From Amphirosellinia nigrospora (Eukaryota > Ascomycota > Sordariomycetes > Xylariales > Xylariaceae): a stretch of 64,000 bases of DNA. Of the stretch, positions 25,312 through 37,356 are shown piece by piece (positions within the stretch are counted from its first letter, which is position 1; each line of letters opens with the position of its first letter). The position numbers were made by a program, and so were the translations under genes. The stretch covers positions 9,558,193-9,622,192 of the forward strand of contig SCHM01000001.1 of the NCBI GenBank assembly GCA_004123355.1, in the 5' to 3' direction. The notes under the pieces are model-generated. The model did not search any database, was not told where the DNA came from, and was given only the letters and a program-made list of their open reading frames with translations.

Positions 25312-27660
25312 TCCAGCTGCATCATTGTGGCGCATGTCGAACTGGCGTGACTAAAAACCTGGCCCGCTCGCTGAGCAAACTCACGACTCCGTAATTATCT
25401 AAAAATAAACGCAAAGTCCTGGACTAGTAGCCCAGCCAGGACGGACCAGGACCAGGACTAGGACCACTAGCACTACCGACGTCGTGTGTGTGTGTTTCAT
25501 AGTGTATATCATTATGAACACCAGGCGATACAATATGCTTGCTGTGTAAATTTTCATCCGCATCTTTACCGGATCTAATCGAGGACTTTGAAATCAATAT
25601 CAACTTTAAGTGCGCCCAAGGCACACCTACAAACAATGGATACGCAAAACTATCGATAACATGAAGCGTGAGTTGGAGATGGGATAGAATCCTAGCACGA
25701 CCGGCCCCAGCCTTAGCGAAATTACCCGATATGGAGTAAGCTTTCCTTTCGGGGTGTTTTATATATACGGCGTAAGGCTGAGCTTGTGGTCAGCGCTGGG
25801 GCAATCATATACGTAGATATAGTTAAAAGTTGGGCAATTGAAAAGTATGGTCGTTGTACATGAATAATTTTCATGTTTTCGATTTCCATGCTTTATTTCG
25901 CAATTGCAACGCCAGGGCCGCCATTGCCGCAAGCTAAAGACAGCGCTTCATAGGATATATCTTTTCGACGTTGTACTAACTTGGTGTTGGTGCTGATTCA
26001 ACATCAACAACTACAACCGCCATTACATACCCAAGCACCAAAAATTATCTAATTAAACATGGCCACTGATTTGCCGACTTTGGGTGGGAGGCCTCTTCTT
26101 GATTAGGTGGTTGGTAGATGCTAGGAGTACTTGGCGTGAGGTGAAGCCTAAGCAGGAACCCCAGGCCTGCCTGTTACGTTTGGCTAATGATATTGATGTT
26201 GTAGCCAAGATTGTTCGACTGCCAGTACACGACCCGTACGACTGGTAACGGCTCTTCTTAATCTCTGGATCTTGTGCCAAGCGACGGCCAAGGACGTACA
26301 CCTCGCAGACCTCATATATTGCTGGTGTGCCCATCGGACCTCGCGCAATCTCGAGGCTTCAAAATATTCAGCGTATCTCGGAATAGGTAGGCGTCTCCAA
26401 CGGATTTTGAACTTCCACCTTGAGCACATCGTCCAAAAGGGTGCAGCTACTTAAATATCTGTAGCATTGAGGACTCTCCTTCGCATATCTTTAATACAAA
26501 TACCGTTATGTGCTACCTAAAAAGTGGTTAACTCCTATCTGTGTCGCCGGCGTTACGTTTCACGACGGGTCTGCGAGGTCCCGACAACTCCCTCTACCTA
26601 TAGCAGACTGCATAGTAGCGGAAGTTTCCTCCACGCTAATGCGACCTTGGAGCGATCAGGCTCTCATTCAGAGGACACCGATACAGAAACTATGCCATCC
26701 GGAAGATATCGAATCTATTTATTTTCGTAGGTGGGATGGAAGCCTTCTGATTTACGACCTGAGGGCTCGTGATTGGAAGCTGAGTCGTGGCGACGTGACA
26801 ACAACGAAGAAACGACGGGACTCGCAAATACAAATTAATATGACAGTTTTGATTAGCCTGCAAAGCACCGCGTCACTTGAGACTACCGGTACCAAGCAGT
26901 ATCACGTTGCGCACTCTAATCCTGCTTGCTTGCCTATGTACAACCGAGGCTCCAAGGTGCTTCCTTGCACGTGTATACTCGGAACCTGCAAGTGGGTAGA
27001 TGGTTCATATGTCTCCAATATTTTGTGCGTGCCCCAGAAAATAGGCTGTTTGACTGATCCAGAAGTTCTAGCGTAGAAGAAGATGTATGGACAACGAAGA
27101 CGACGACGATACTTTAGCGAGGAGGTGAGCCGAGACATTGTCGCTTTGCCTCGTGTAAGTAAGTGATGGCCCCATATAATTAGAGGCCCAACTCACCAGT
27201 AAGGTACTGACAGCTACCTAAGCTAGCTACCTGAAGGTAGGCATAAAAGCCACGACGCAGACGCCCAAATGCCCAGGCCGATGTAGGCGATGGGAATCTG
27301 AAGATTTCAAGTTGCCCAAGAGTCGGAGACCTTCAAGTGGTAATTATTACTGTATCCCGTCACAAGACGAAGACGGCCAGCCACTGGGCAAGTGTTCCGC
27401 CGCATTCTCATGCTAGGGCAGGACTAGGGTACCAGCAGCATTGCATTGGCGGGGGACGGTACGGAACCCTCCAGACATCCCCTGCGCCTTCGCTCCGGTG
27501 CACATGTGGGAACCCAGCCTGGAGGGTTACTATAGGTGGCATTAGTACATGCACTGGAGATAGGTAAATGGTCTCTGTGCTCTGTGCTACCCTAACGGCC
27601 ACATACATCCATCCAGCCAGTCGCCGGCTCGTCTCTCACCTACATCATCATACCTAGGGA
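25312..27660. other. Gene-free region right of the transposon
   Basis: Several short frames exist, the longest at 26510-27076, but they overlap antisense frames of equal quality and show no domain. I see no tRNA, repeat end or array. Short TACCTA/TAGGTA-type motifs occur, as is common in fungal intergenic DNA. Confidence 0.45.
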
Positions 27661-29457
27661 AAAAAATAAATATTTATTGTCCCCTCGCCTTCGACGCCAT
27701 CTATCACTGCCACGGCGCACGCCCTCCGCAGCGTGCAGGCACACAACAGCATCTTCTCATCCCTCAGATACACTTAGTAGATACCCAAGATACACAAGAT
27801 ACACAAGATACACAAATACGGCCCAAGCCTTTCAGATCCAGATATTCGAATACCGCCAAGTTGACCTCGACGCCTTGGCGCCGTCTAACCGTTGGTTGGT
27901 ACACCCATCGCGTCTCACCTCTGCATTTGTACCAGTCCGCCAGTCCACCAAGTCGACGGCCCAAGCCTTATTCAGCACATTTGCGCCACCAGCAAAAGCA
28001 ACGCGGCAGCCTGAGACTCAACCCGTACCAAGCCTCGTGCGCGGTTACAGTCACAGCATCTTGGCGGTCTACCACCTTACATACATACTATCCGTACTCG
28101 TACTTCCCAATATATTGGGTGCTACCTGTAATCTGGGGCGCCTATACTACGCCCGTGTATCGTTCGCTCGCTCGCTCGCGCGTTCGTTCGTTTGTTCGCC
28201 CGTGATCGAAAGCAGATAGTGTCAAGTACTAGTCCCTTGTCTGCCCTCCCTCCCCATCTGCCTGCCTGCCTGCCTGCCTGCCTGTCTGCCGGCCTGCCTG
28301 CCTCCTTTGCCTGTCTATCGTCATCGGCAGACTCGACTCGATTCGATCGCATGACTTTCCACTAGAAACCAACACCCACGTGCACCTACCAATGACAGAG
28401 CCGAGGGCCTTCGACTAGCTCAGTTTCTGCCCAGACCAGCTTCAATCGGCGAAACCTTGCTGATAGCGTCCACTACGCTTAGTCTCAACCATCGTATACT
28501 TGGCGCCACGCCGTGCTGCAGCCGAGTCCTGGCCTGTCTGGTTTCTTCGACAATACCTAGCGCCTGCAGCTGCTTTCCGCCTCCCCTACCTATCTATCAC
28601 CTGTGACCGCTGTCAGTCGAGTATGGTATGGTGTGGTACGTCTTCCTCCTTTTCCTCTATGCCTTTCACTCGTATTCCCCGCTAGCCGTGTTTGTCGCCG
28701 CTTCTTCCGCCTCTTTGTCAAAGCTCCCACAATACGGTACGAGTGCACAGGTGGACTGCTCCTCTACTAACAACATACACACACATACATATACATACAT
28801 ACGCACACACAGCATACGCCAGGACGCAAGCGCTTACCTGACGGAAACTTCTCCCCGCATTTCCATCGTTCGCCATCTCTATCTTTCAATATCGCTTCTA
28901 TTTACTTCATTTTTCACGCCAACCTCAGATGCCAATTGCCCAGCCCCTTTGAAGTCTCCTTCCAGCGCACCGCTAGTGCGCTCAGTACAGCAGATGAAGT
29001 GAGCGATGTGAGCTGATGTTGCCCACCCAGATAGATGAATAGCCTATAGGTACCCACCTGCGCTCTCGTCATAGATCAACACCACACGCACCACGCGCAC
29101 CTTCACCTCTGTACCTCCGATATCCCCGTTCCAACGCCGACGCGAGGGCTTGAGACCTTCGGGACTTCCCATACAGCGCTTGTTTCCGAATCCCTTTGCA
29201 GGCAGTCTCACGCCTCGAATCACAAAGACGGACGCCACAACGGCTTCCCAAACCTCCTCCGTTCTCCTCCTCGCCATCCTGGTACAGCTATTTCACCCTC
29301 CCTAGCAGTAAATACAACGACGAGAATAATAGCATCTGTATACACCATTACCGGACGGTGGGCGTCTGGGCACTCGTTTCCTTGGTTGGACTTCTTCTGC
29401 GAGGCACGAGGCTCGGACATTCTTGTTAGTACAATTCTCAAAATATTAGCCGATAGC
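27661..29457 (+). promoter_or_regulatory. Long pyrimidine- and microsatellite-rich leader of the Ppz gene
   Basis: About 1.8 kb upstream of the phosphatase start is rich in C and T on the plus strand and carries four simple repeats: a 9-bp GATACACAA-type tandem repeat at about 27779-27815, a TTCG/CTCG run at 28161-28198, a CCTG run at about 28257-28303 and a CATA run at about 28769-28816. It contains many short upstream ATGs. It is probably promoter plus a long 5' untranslated region. A possible leader intron near the start codon cannot be confirmed. Confidence 0.45.
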
Positions 29458-31152
29458 ATGGGGAACCAAAACTCGAAAGAAGGTGGAGGCCCAAAAGGTT
29501 CAGCTGTCGCCGCCGCGGCTACAGATCGATCTGATGGTCTCCAATCATACCCTTCCTTTGGGAAGTCTGATACGAAGGACTCATCGCGTTCGTTCAAGGC
29601 GCTCCGATCTAAGATTCCCGGGAGTGGGAAGACGGACAGCCCGCGAAGTTCCACAATCCTCTCCAATGGCGAGACGCTCGTAGATAAATCCGATGTCGCG
29701 TCCGTGCGATCCGGACGAAGCAGCAAGTCGGGGGTGTCCAAGTCCAGCCGCATCGACTCTATGGCAAGTCCTCAATCACCGGAACCTACAGCGTCCGTGT
29801 TTGACGATGCGCAGCCACCACCGTCTCCCATACAGTCTGCATCGATGAAAACAGGCCATGGAGATATCAGTGCTGCCCAAGCCTCTGGCGAAGTGGACCA
29901 CGTTTCGGATCAACCACCATCTGGTGCTGCTAACCCGAACCCACAATTGCAGCAACAACCCGGTGCTTCGATCCTAGTGAAAAGAGAGAATACAACAAAT
30001 CTAATACAAAATGGTCCCCCGGAGGAACAGCCGAGTAGCGTGGCGATGGGCGAGATCAATGACATTGACCTTGATGATTTCATCAAGCGTCTCCTTGACG
30101 CCGCCTATGCTGGCAAAGTTACCAAAAGCGTCTGCTTAAAGAACGCTGAAATTGTAGCGATATGTCAAAGGGCGCGAGAAGTGTTTCTTTCCCAACCAGC
30201 ACTACTGGAGCTCGATGCACCTGTCAAAATCGTTGGCGACGTTCACGGGCAGTATACCGACTTAATCCGCATGTTCGAGATGTGCGGGTTTCCTCCCAGC
30301 GCTAACTTCCTTTTCCTTGGCGATTACGTTGACCGAGGAAAGCAATCTCTTGAAACGATTCTGCTTCTATTATGTTACAAGCTCAAGTACCCGGAAAACT
30401 TTTTTCTTCTCCGCGGAAATCACGAGTGCGCCAATGTCACCCGTGTTTACGGGTTCTATGATGAATGCAAGCGACGATGCAATGTCAAAATTTGGAAGAC
30501 ATTTGTTGATTGTTTCAATACATTACCTATCGCTTCCATAGTTGCTGGGAAGATATTTTGCGTCCATGGTGGCTTATCGCCGGCACTAAGTCATATGGAC
30601 GATATCCGAAATATTGCCCGTCCAACAGACGTCCCCGACTATGGGTTACTCAACGACTTACTTTGGTCTGATCCTGCCGACATGGAAGCCGATTGGGAGG
30701 CCAACGAGAGGGGAGTAAGCTATTGTTTCGGGAAGAAGGTCATAACAGACTTTCTCGCTACACACGATTTTGATCTCGTGTGTCGTGCACACATGGTGGT
30801 AGAAGACGGCTATGAATTCTTCAACGACAGGGTTCTGGTTACTGTCTTTAGCGCACCAAATGTACGTATAGCTAATAAACTGCCCAAGGACCCGTACTGA
30901 CAGAACTCTTTAGTATTGCGGCGAATTTGACAATTGGGGCGCTGTTATGTCTGTCTCGGCAGAGCTTCTTTGCAGTTTCGAGCTGCTCAAACCGCTTGAT
31001 TCTTCTGCATTGAAAAGTCATATTAAGAAGGGCAGAAACAAGCGCAACAATATGCTCAACAGCCCGGTATGTACAATTCTCTTGCAACTTTGTTATTAAT
31101 ACCTCTAACACACTCTTCGCAGCCAGCAAGCGTGTACCCTCAGAGCGTGTAG
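29458..31152 (+). CDS. PPZ1: Ppz-type serine/threonine protein phosphatase
   Basis: A PP1-related phosphatase of the fungal Ppz group, which governs salt tolerance, K+ homeostasis and cell-wall integrity. Three exons (29458-30861, 30914-31066, 31123-31152) join cleanly into 528 residues without any frame slip. The start [10 protein letters not shown], with Gly2 and a downstream Ser/Lys, fits N-myristoylation, as known for Ppz1, and is preferred over an upstream in-frame start at 29386. Residues 1-200 are Ser/Pro-rich and low complexity. The catalytic domain follows, with metal-binding motifs GDVHGQ (residue 260), GDYVDRG (288) and RGNHE (319), then HGGLSP, and [14 protein letters not shown] across the first intron. 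The C-terminus [14 protein letters not shown] is short. Both introns carry GTACGT/GTATGT donors. Clean open reading contrasts with neighbouring broken genes. Confidence 0.95.
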
Positions 31153-32606
31153 GTCCCTTTTCCGAACAGGAGATTTACCATTCCATCGAGCCGTACTTCA
31201 AGGAGGGCACGAAACGCAGTGGCCTGGTGGGCCAAGTGTACAGTCGCGAGATTCCAAAAGCTGCATCCGCAAGTTATTTGCTCTGCCTGGCTTGAGAATA
31301 GCTTCGGGGATGCGAGCGCACTGGTACGAAGAAATAACGTGATATCTGGATTTGAGACCTCCCAATATCACCGGCTTCATTTCGGCAGATTCGCCTTTAA
31401 CAGGGCACTAGGGGATACTTGAAGTACAAGGGTGTAGCAACCCTTGGATCAAGGTAACAGTAGTCCTGGAATGGATCTGCTGGTATGGCTTAATGAACTT
31501 GCACCGTCAATTAGGAGGAAACTTCTGCATTGAGGGAATGGTATGCCTACATGTCATCACAGGCGCATTGGTAGACAAGGGTTTTTATGTATATTAACTG
31601 GGTTTTGGGGGTTAGGTGGAAGTACTTTGAAGAGGAGTCCGCACATCTCCGTATAAAGCTAATACATCGGAATATGACCGGCGTCCAGCGGAATTGTTGG
31701 TGTATAAACCTCGAGAGTTTACGTGAAATTTGTGATTGGCAGGGGAGACAAGAACAACAACTCGTCTGGCAGATGAATATGAATAATGTTACTAATCGAT
31801 ACGCTAAAGCACTGGATATTTTGACAACTACAAGGAATGTGATTTTAAGTGAGATATTTTACGATTTATCTTGGTAGCTCAATGAGCTAAAGAGTTGATA
31901 TGACTTTGTTTAAAGACTGGATGACAGTATGCTTCTAGTGTCGATGTGTGTTCTAAGACTCTATTTGTTTCAGAATAGGTTTAAACCTGGGCTTCAGGGA
32001 TACTTATAGGACAGGGAGATGTTGATTAGAGTCACAGCTACTCAGGCTACGATATGTTCTCTCATCGAGTATCTACCTATTATGACGCTTAAAAACTAGT
32101 CTCAGGTCTTGCACTAAATAACGAATGAAGCTACATAACGATATGTCGGATTAAAATCAGATTGGTTGCGACAATATAAAGATTTAGAGGTTATTTCCAT
32201 CGTAGACACGGCAACCTGTAGTGACATATAGCTTCGTTCAGGTTCTAGATTTCCGGACCTTCTCCGCCGATTTTAATAGATGGTTCCGTCTACTAGAGCG
32301 AGCAGGCGGAGACGACCCCCGTGGAGGCGGAGAAATCCCCCGCATCTCGAGATAGGGTAATCTTCCCGACTGTCTCTGGAGTATTGTTCGGGAATTATGC
32401 TACCGAGAGGATTGGCGGGGAACTGGACTTTTGAGTTTGCGAGTTATTCAGGGAAGCCGTCACTTACTCTTCCTAGTCAATGAAGGCAGTAGTTCCTATT
32501 AGATGCTTGATTTGCTGGGAAACACACTGGTGTACTCATAACATCCATAACTCGCTCACGAATCTCATCCATCCAAGGTGAACAAAAACCAAGAAAAGGG
32601 GCAGAA
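31153..32606. other. Intergenic between Ppz and the dehydratase
   Basis: Holds the Ppz transcript end and the dehydratase promoter. Short frames at 31219-31422 and 31587-31877 lack any feature. Nothing else is seen. Confidence 0.4.
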
Positions 32607-34723
32607 ATGGAAGACTACGACCTCAGCCGTCCGGTCGGGCCCGCGCAGGGTATGCGGCAAGGCTTGACGTCGTACGGAGACGCGCACTTCTCGCTGTTTC
32701 TGCGGAAAGTGTTCATCAAGGCGCTGGGGTATAGCGAGGACGCGCTATCTCGGCCCATTGTGGGCATCGTCAACACGTACTCCAGCTTCAACCCGTGCCA
32801 CGCCAATATCCCGCAGCTCATCGACGCCGTGAAACGAGGCGTGCAGCTTGCTGGTGGTTTGGCGATCGACTTCCCGACTATTAGTCTTCATGAATCCTTC
32901 GCTGCGCCCACCAGCATGTTCTTGAGGAATCTCATGAGTATGGATACGGAAGAGATGATTCGCGCCCAGCCCGTTGATGCGGTCGTGCTTATCGGGGGTA
33001 TGTTGTTTCCGTGCGTTAGACATTGATTGTGGAAGTGTTTGTTAAGAAGAGTCAGGTTGCGACAAGACTACGCCTGCTCAGCTTATGGGTGGTATTTCGG
33101 CCAACAAGCCGATTCTACACCTCGTGACGGGACCGATGATGCCTGGAAGCCACCGCGGCGCCCGCATAGGAGCTTGTACAGATTGCCGGAACAATTGGGC
33201 TAGCTATAGGGCTGGAGTTATGGATATAGAGGAAATCGGAATGATCAACGAGGAGCTTGCGCCAACTGTAAGTTTTCCCGGGTGAAAACTTTCCAGTCAC
33301 TTTTGTTTCTCCAACGAGCACCCTGATAGAGGGCCTGGACGCAATATCTGCATTAATCCTTACTCACCGATCTCTAAGGCTGGCACTTGCGGAGTAATGG
33401 GCACAGCTAGCACAATGGCATGTATACTCGTGGCATTAGGAATGATGCCACTTAAAGGAGCCTCAGCACCAGCCGTCTCATCCGCACGTCTACGAATCGC
33501 CGAGGAAACCGGCGCAACGGCCGTTTCAATGATCAAGGCGGGAGACTCGCTCAAACCACAAGCCCTACTCACGCGCGAGTCCTTCCTAAATGCCATCACG
33601 GTACTGCAAGCCATCGGCGGCTCGACAAACGCCGTCGTCCACCTTATGGCGATTATCAACCGCCACCCGCACGTCGCGGGATCGATCACGCTGGACACAG
33701 TCGACGAGATAGGGCGTAAGACGCCCTTGCTCGTGGACCTTAAACCGAGCGGGTCGAATTACATGACGGACTTTCATAACTCGGGGGGTATGGCGGCACT
33801 GCTGCGTGAGCTAAAACCGCTACTTTATCTGAACGCTATGACGATATCGGGGAAGACGCTCGGCGAGGTCCTCGATGCTGAGCCGACGATACCGATACCT
33901 AGAGAACTGTCCTGCATCGCGCCGTTCGGCGATCCGCTGTACCCGGCCTCGTCGCTCGTCGTGTTGCGCGGGAACCTGGCGCCTAGGGGCGCGGTGATGA
34001 AGGCCAGCGCGTCGAAGAATCGGGCGCTGCTGTCGCATTCCGGGCCGGCTGTTGTGTTCTCCGGGTCCGCGGACCTGGCGCGGCGAATTGATGATGAGAG
34101 CCTCGACGTTACGCCCGATAGCGTCCTTGTGTTGCAGAACATCGGTCCCGTGGGGAATCCGGGGATGCCCGAGGCTGGACTGAGTACGCGTTTCTAAATT
34201 CTATAACTTATTTCTGTCGGCATTTTGCTTTTACAGGCTCCTGATAACCCCTAAGCCCCTACACTAAGCTGGATTTACTCTGCGCGGTAATTTCTAACAT
34301 GGTTTCTTATAGTCCCTATCCCGCGGAAGCTTGCCGCGCGCGGCGTCCAGGATATGCTCCGGGTCTCAGACGGCCGGATGAGCGGCACGGCAGGCGGCAC
34401 GATTGTATTGCACGTCGCGCCCGAGGCGGCGGACCCGAGTCCGCGTTAGGTGTTGTGCGGAATGGGGACATAGTTACGGTAGATGTGGAAAAGAGGTCGC
34501 TCAGGGTGGAGATTAGTGATGAAGAGCTGGAGAGGAGGATCGCTGAGAGGAAGGAGGAGATGGAACAGAGCGGGAAGAATTTGGATGGAAAGCAGGAGCG
34601 TGAGGACCCCTGGGTGGCGAGACATAGCATGAGAGGTATAGGGGCTTGTATATGAGGGAGGTGAATCAGGCTGATCAGGGTGCTGACTTTGAGTTCCTTA
34701 CTGCCGCTGGCCCGCCATCATGA
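32607..34723 (+). CDS. IlvD/EDD-family dehydratase
   Basis: An iron-sulfur dehydratase of the IlvD/EDD family, which includes dihydroxyacid dehydratase and several sugar-acid dehydratases. Four exons are supported: 32607-32997, 33056-33267, 33379-34183 and 34313 onward; each junction restores a codon. Three cluster cysteines lie in NPCHANI, GGCDKTTPA and AGTCGVMGTASTM. The active-site segment RVSDGRMSGTAGGT and the C-terminal LYMREVNQADQGADF are present. Frame slips near 34435 and 34637 affect only the last exon; the stop is at 34721-34723. Length (about 590 residues) fits the family. It reads toward the Dabb gene, with an Ldh2-family oxidoreductase and a Zn2Cys6 regulator beyond, so a sugar-acid substrate is likelier than the branched-chain amino-acid pathway, but this is inference. 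Confidence 0.87.
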
Positions 34724-35216
34724 CGGGGCACATTGGTTACAGGATTATCGCTAAGTCTTTCGGAGATGATTTAATTTCTAAGTGTAGATTCCAGAAGATT
34801 TAGGAGAGGCTCCTAGCTACGAGAATTTTGGAGGCAGAGTAGAGATAGCTCATAGACTATATTCACCGAATAGCAAGCTATAATAGTTGGTCGAGATGTC
34901 GAAACACATAATTGCGACAAGTGTAGTTCTTGCCAATGTTTGTAGTTTGATAGATTTCTATGTTTATTGAGCTCGTCTCTGCCGAGTGGATAAAGCAAAG
35001 CCTTAGCCTCTATTCTGTGGTCACGGGAAAAGTCCGCACGACGCTAGGGGCACTTAACTACAGCATCGTAACCCTTCCTTCATAGTATCGTGTCCCTATA
35101 TTAGAGTCAGTAATCGTAGTAGTCATGCCGAATATTCTATCTCACACCGAGTTACTGATTCTTACTCCTCTTATCCTGTGTCGTTTGACCTTCCTACTTG
35201 CCAACCTTGATTAGCC
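34724..35216. other. Intergenic between dehydratase and Dabb gene
   Basis: A same-strand spacer. A tRNA-like string near 34978 was examined and not accepted. It presumably contains the Dabb-gene promoter. Confidence 0.4.
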
Positions 35217-35701
35217 ATGACCGTCATCCATATAGGTGAGCTAGTTTTCCGTGGTGGATTAACCACGGCCGTATACTAACGGTGTCATCCAGTTCTCTTC
35301 AGATTCCGTGCAGATGTCTCAGATGGCCACAAAGACACATTCGTCATGGAGCTACGAAAATTGAAAAACCTACCTTGCGTCATGAACTCGAGACTTGTGG
35401 TTGGTGGGCCCTCTATCACTGATCCCATCGCACGTAGCCAAGGGTTTCAGTTTGCTCTCCTGAGTTATCATAAGGATAGGCAGGCACTTGAAGCATACCA
35501 GGCTAGCGACGAACATCATAGGTAAGTTGTGTGCTGCGACTTTACGCAAGAATAGATTGGTTGATACGACGTAGGGTCACGAGCAAGTACCTTTGGCCTT
35601 TTAAAGAGGACGTCATTCGCTTTGATTTTGAAGTTGACGGAGAGGATGAAAATGTGATATTGCCGTTTGAAAGTTTGCTGGATGATGGAAATAAGGAATG
35701 A
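35217..35701 (+). CDS. Dabb (stress-responsive A/B barrel) domain protein
   Basis: A small 124-residue protein of the dimeric alpha+beta barrel (Dabb) family, too split by introns to appear as one frame. Three exons: 35217-35235, 35293-35521 and 35575-35701. Exon 1 encodes MTVIHI and the split codon gives VLFRF, the classic first strand of the fold. Next come LRKLKNLPCV, the loop RLVVGGPSIT, GFQFALLSYHKD, YQASDEHHRVT and a final strand with an acidic tail. Both introns have consensus ends and the reading is intact. Dabb proteins include polyketide cyclases, and the same barrel fold is used by bacterial sugar mutarotases, so a role in handling the neighbouring pathway's intermediates is possible but unproven. 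It converges on the Ldh2-family gene. Confidence 0.85.
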
Positions 35702-35925
35702 TAAGTTTAGGTTGAGCTGGATGTATTGCGTCTTGTAGATTGCAGTTGCAAGCGATGGTCAGTAGTCAATTAGATAATTCTATAGAGCGATGGTTATTAG
35801 AAAGTCGGATAGACCAAGACAGGCCAAAAAACCTTAAGGTGGTGGAAATATGTATTAACAATAAGAGCTATTCATCATCACTACTTTAGACCGTCCACGC
35901 AAAAAGATCTGCATGTCAGCTTCAC

Positions 35926-37045
35926 TTATTGCCCCTTCACTACCAATGAAGGTTTCCCTGCCCTCTTCGCCTCCTCATTTAATGCATCGATCTCGGCTTG
36001 AACGAGAGGAATGCCCGTCTTCTCCCTTTCTTCCTTCCTTAACAGTTCGATTTCTCCTGGGAAGTAGATTCGGTCGACTCCGGCCGCCTTATCCGTCCCA
36101 ACAACGCGCTGGTATAGATAATCCATACGTTCACGGAAATCTTCCAGGCTCATGAACAGGTCTGGCTTGATAGCTACAAGAAAATGGCCAACATCAGATG
36201 GCTTGCTTGGGTCATAGGGTCCGGTTACGTGTCCAGCAAATGCAGAGCCTAGGTCCTAATTAACTTGTTGCCTGGATCTAGAGTGATTGACTTACCCGAC
36301 AGCACGCCTGAGAATACGTCCATCATGATGGCTAACCCCGACCCCTTTGGACCACCCATAGGCTGCATTACACCCCAAGTGCCGCTTCCGGATCATCGGT
36401 CGGCCGACCTTCTGAGTCCAGTGCCCAATCTAGCGGGATCTTCTCGCCACGTCGCTTTGCTTTGTAAATCTTCCCTCGTGCGGCAACAGAAGGGGCCATA
36501 TCCAGTATGAAGGGCTTCTCCTTACCACCAGGCGCACCGCACGCGATGGGTGACACTCCTAGGCGCTTTCCCTTTCCACCAAACGGAGGTAACGCAGGAC
36601 TGGAATTTGTAAAGACGAGGCTCATCATGCCGGCGTCTATAGCCTGCTGCACGATCCACGCCGACATTCCGAAATGATTCGAATGCTTGATGCTCACCAT
36701 CCCGATTCCGAACACGCGCGCCATGTCCACGGCGGCCGCCATCCCTTTTGAGGCGGCTAGAAACCCGAAACCGTTCCGCCCGTCTACTTGAGCAACGACC
36801 GGCGTGACTTGGGTCAACTCAGGACTAACTGTTGCGTCGAGAACGCCCTGCCGCACCCGGGTCATGTAGGATGGAATGCGGTTCATGCCATGTGTGTCCA
36901 CCCCCCGGAGGTCCGCTGCTATAAGGCATCTTGCGACGATCTCTGCGTTCGATGCTGGTACACCGTTGCCCACAAGCACATCTTCAACAAATTTCCGGGC
37001 ATCGGATGCATCAACGTAGAATTTGGCACCGGCGGTTTCTTCCAT
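35926..37045 (-). CDS. Ldh2-family (malate/L-lactate-type) oxidoreductase
   Basis: An NAD(P)-dependent 2-oxoacid/2-hydroxyacid oxidoreductase of the Ldh2 family, which includes malate, sulfolactate, ureidoglycolate and diketogulonate enzymes. The start at 37045 (MEETAGAKFYVDASDARKF) is preferred over an in-frame ATG at 37216 because homologous proteins begin near this strand. Family motifs: RGVDTHGMNRIPSY near the N-terminus, VDGRNGFGF, SIKHSNHFGMSAW (catalytic-region His), TNSSPALPPFGG and MQPMGGPKGSGLA. A 47-nt intron at 36249-36295 (GTAAGT...TAG) restores the phase using the second of two close acceptors. One frame slip lies near 36376, just before MQPMGGPKG. The stop is at 35926. It converges with the Dabb gene and is divergent from the Zn2Cys6 regulator, with only about 310 bp between the start codons. 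Confidence 0.87.
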
Positions 37046-37356
37046 GACGGGGCCTCTGAAAATATGATATGACTGATACTTGCTGGTGCTCAAGTCGATA
37101 CCCCTATCTTCATAATAATTAATTTGGGTCAACGATATTTGTTGTGAGGTTGTTAGTATACTTATAGATTGGGTTCGTCCGACGTCGGGTTTTCTCCGTG
37201 TCATAGACCCAACCATTAGTTAGGCTAGGTGCGGAGAAACTCCGCCTACGCATGACACAATTCGCATAAACTCAGATTTCTCGACTAGATGGGAAATCTT
37301 GCATTCAAGAAAACGGAACACACATGGGAAATGACCGAATTCCAGAGAGGATAATA
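37046..37356. promoter_or_regulatory. Shared divergent promoter, oxidoreductase and regulator
   Basis: About 310 bp separate the start codons of the Ldh2-family gene (-) and the Zn2Cys6 regulator (+), so both promoters must overlap here. The string GGCTAGGTGCGGAGAAACTCCGCC near 37217-37240 contains a small inverted repeat (GCGGAG/CTCCGC), a plausible binding site for a Zn2Cys6 dimer, though no site is proven. Confidence 0.4.

Noticed and set aside
26510-27076. 188-codon reading frame as a gene
   Set aside because: No domain, overlaps other frames of equal quality, and no intron or codon pattern supports it.
28257-28303. CCTG run as a CRISPR-like or tandem array
   Set aside because: It is a simple microsatellite without spacers in a eukaryotic genome.
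34975-35060. Possible tRNA (A-box-like GCCGAGTGG)
   Set aside because: No matching B box (GGTTCGANTCC-type) and no cloverleaf arms can be formed at the right spacing.
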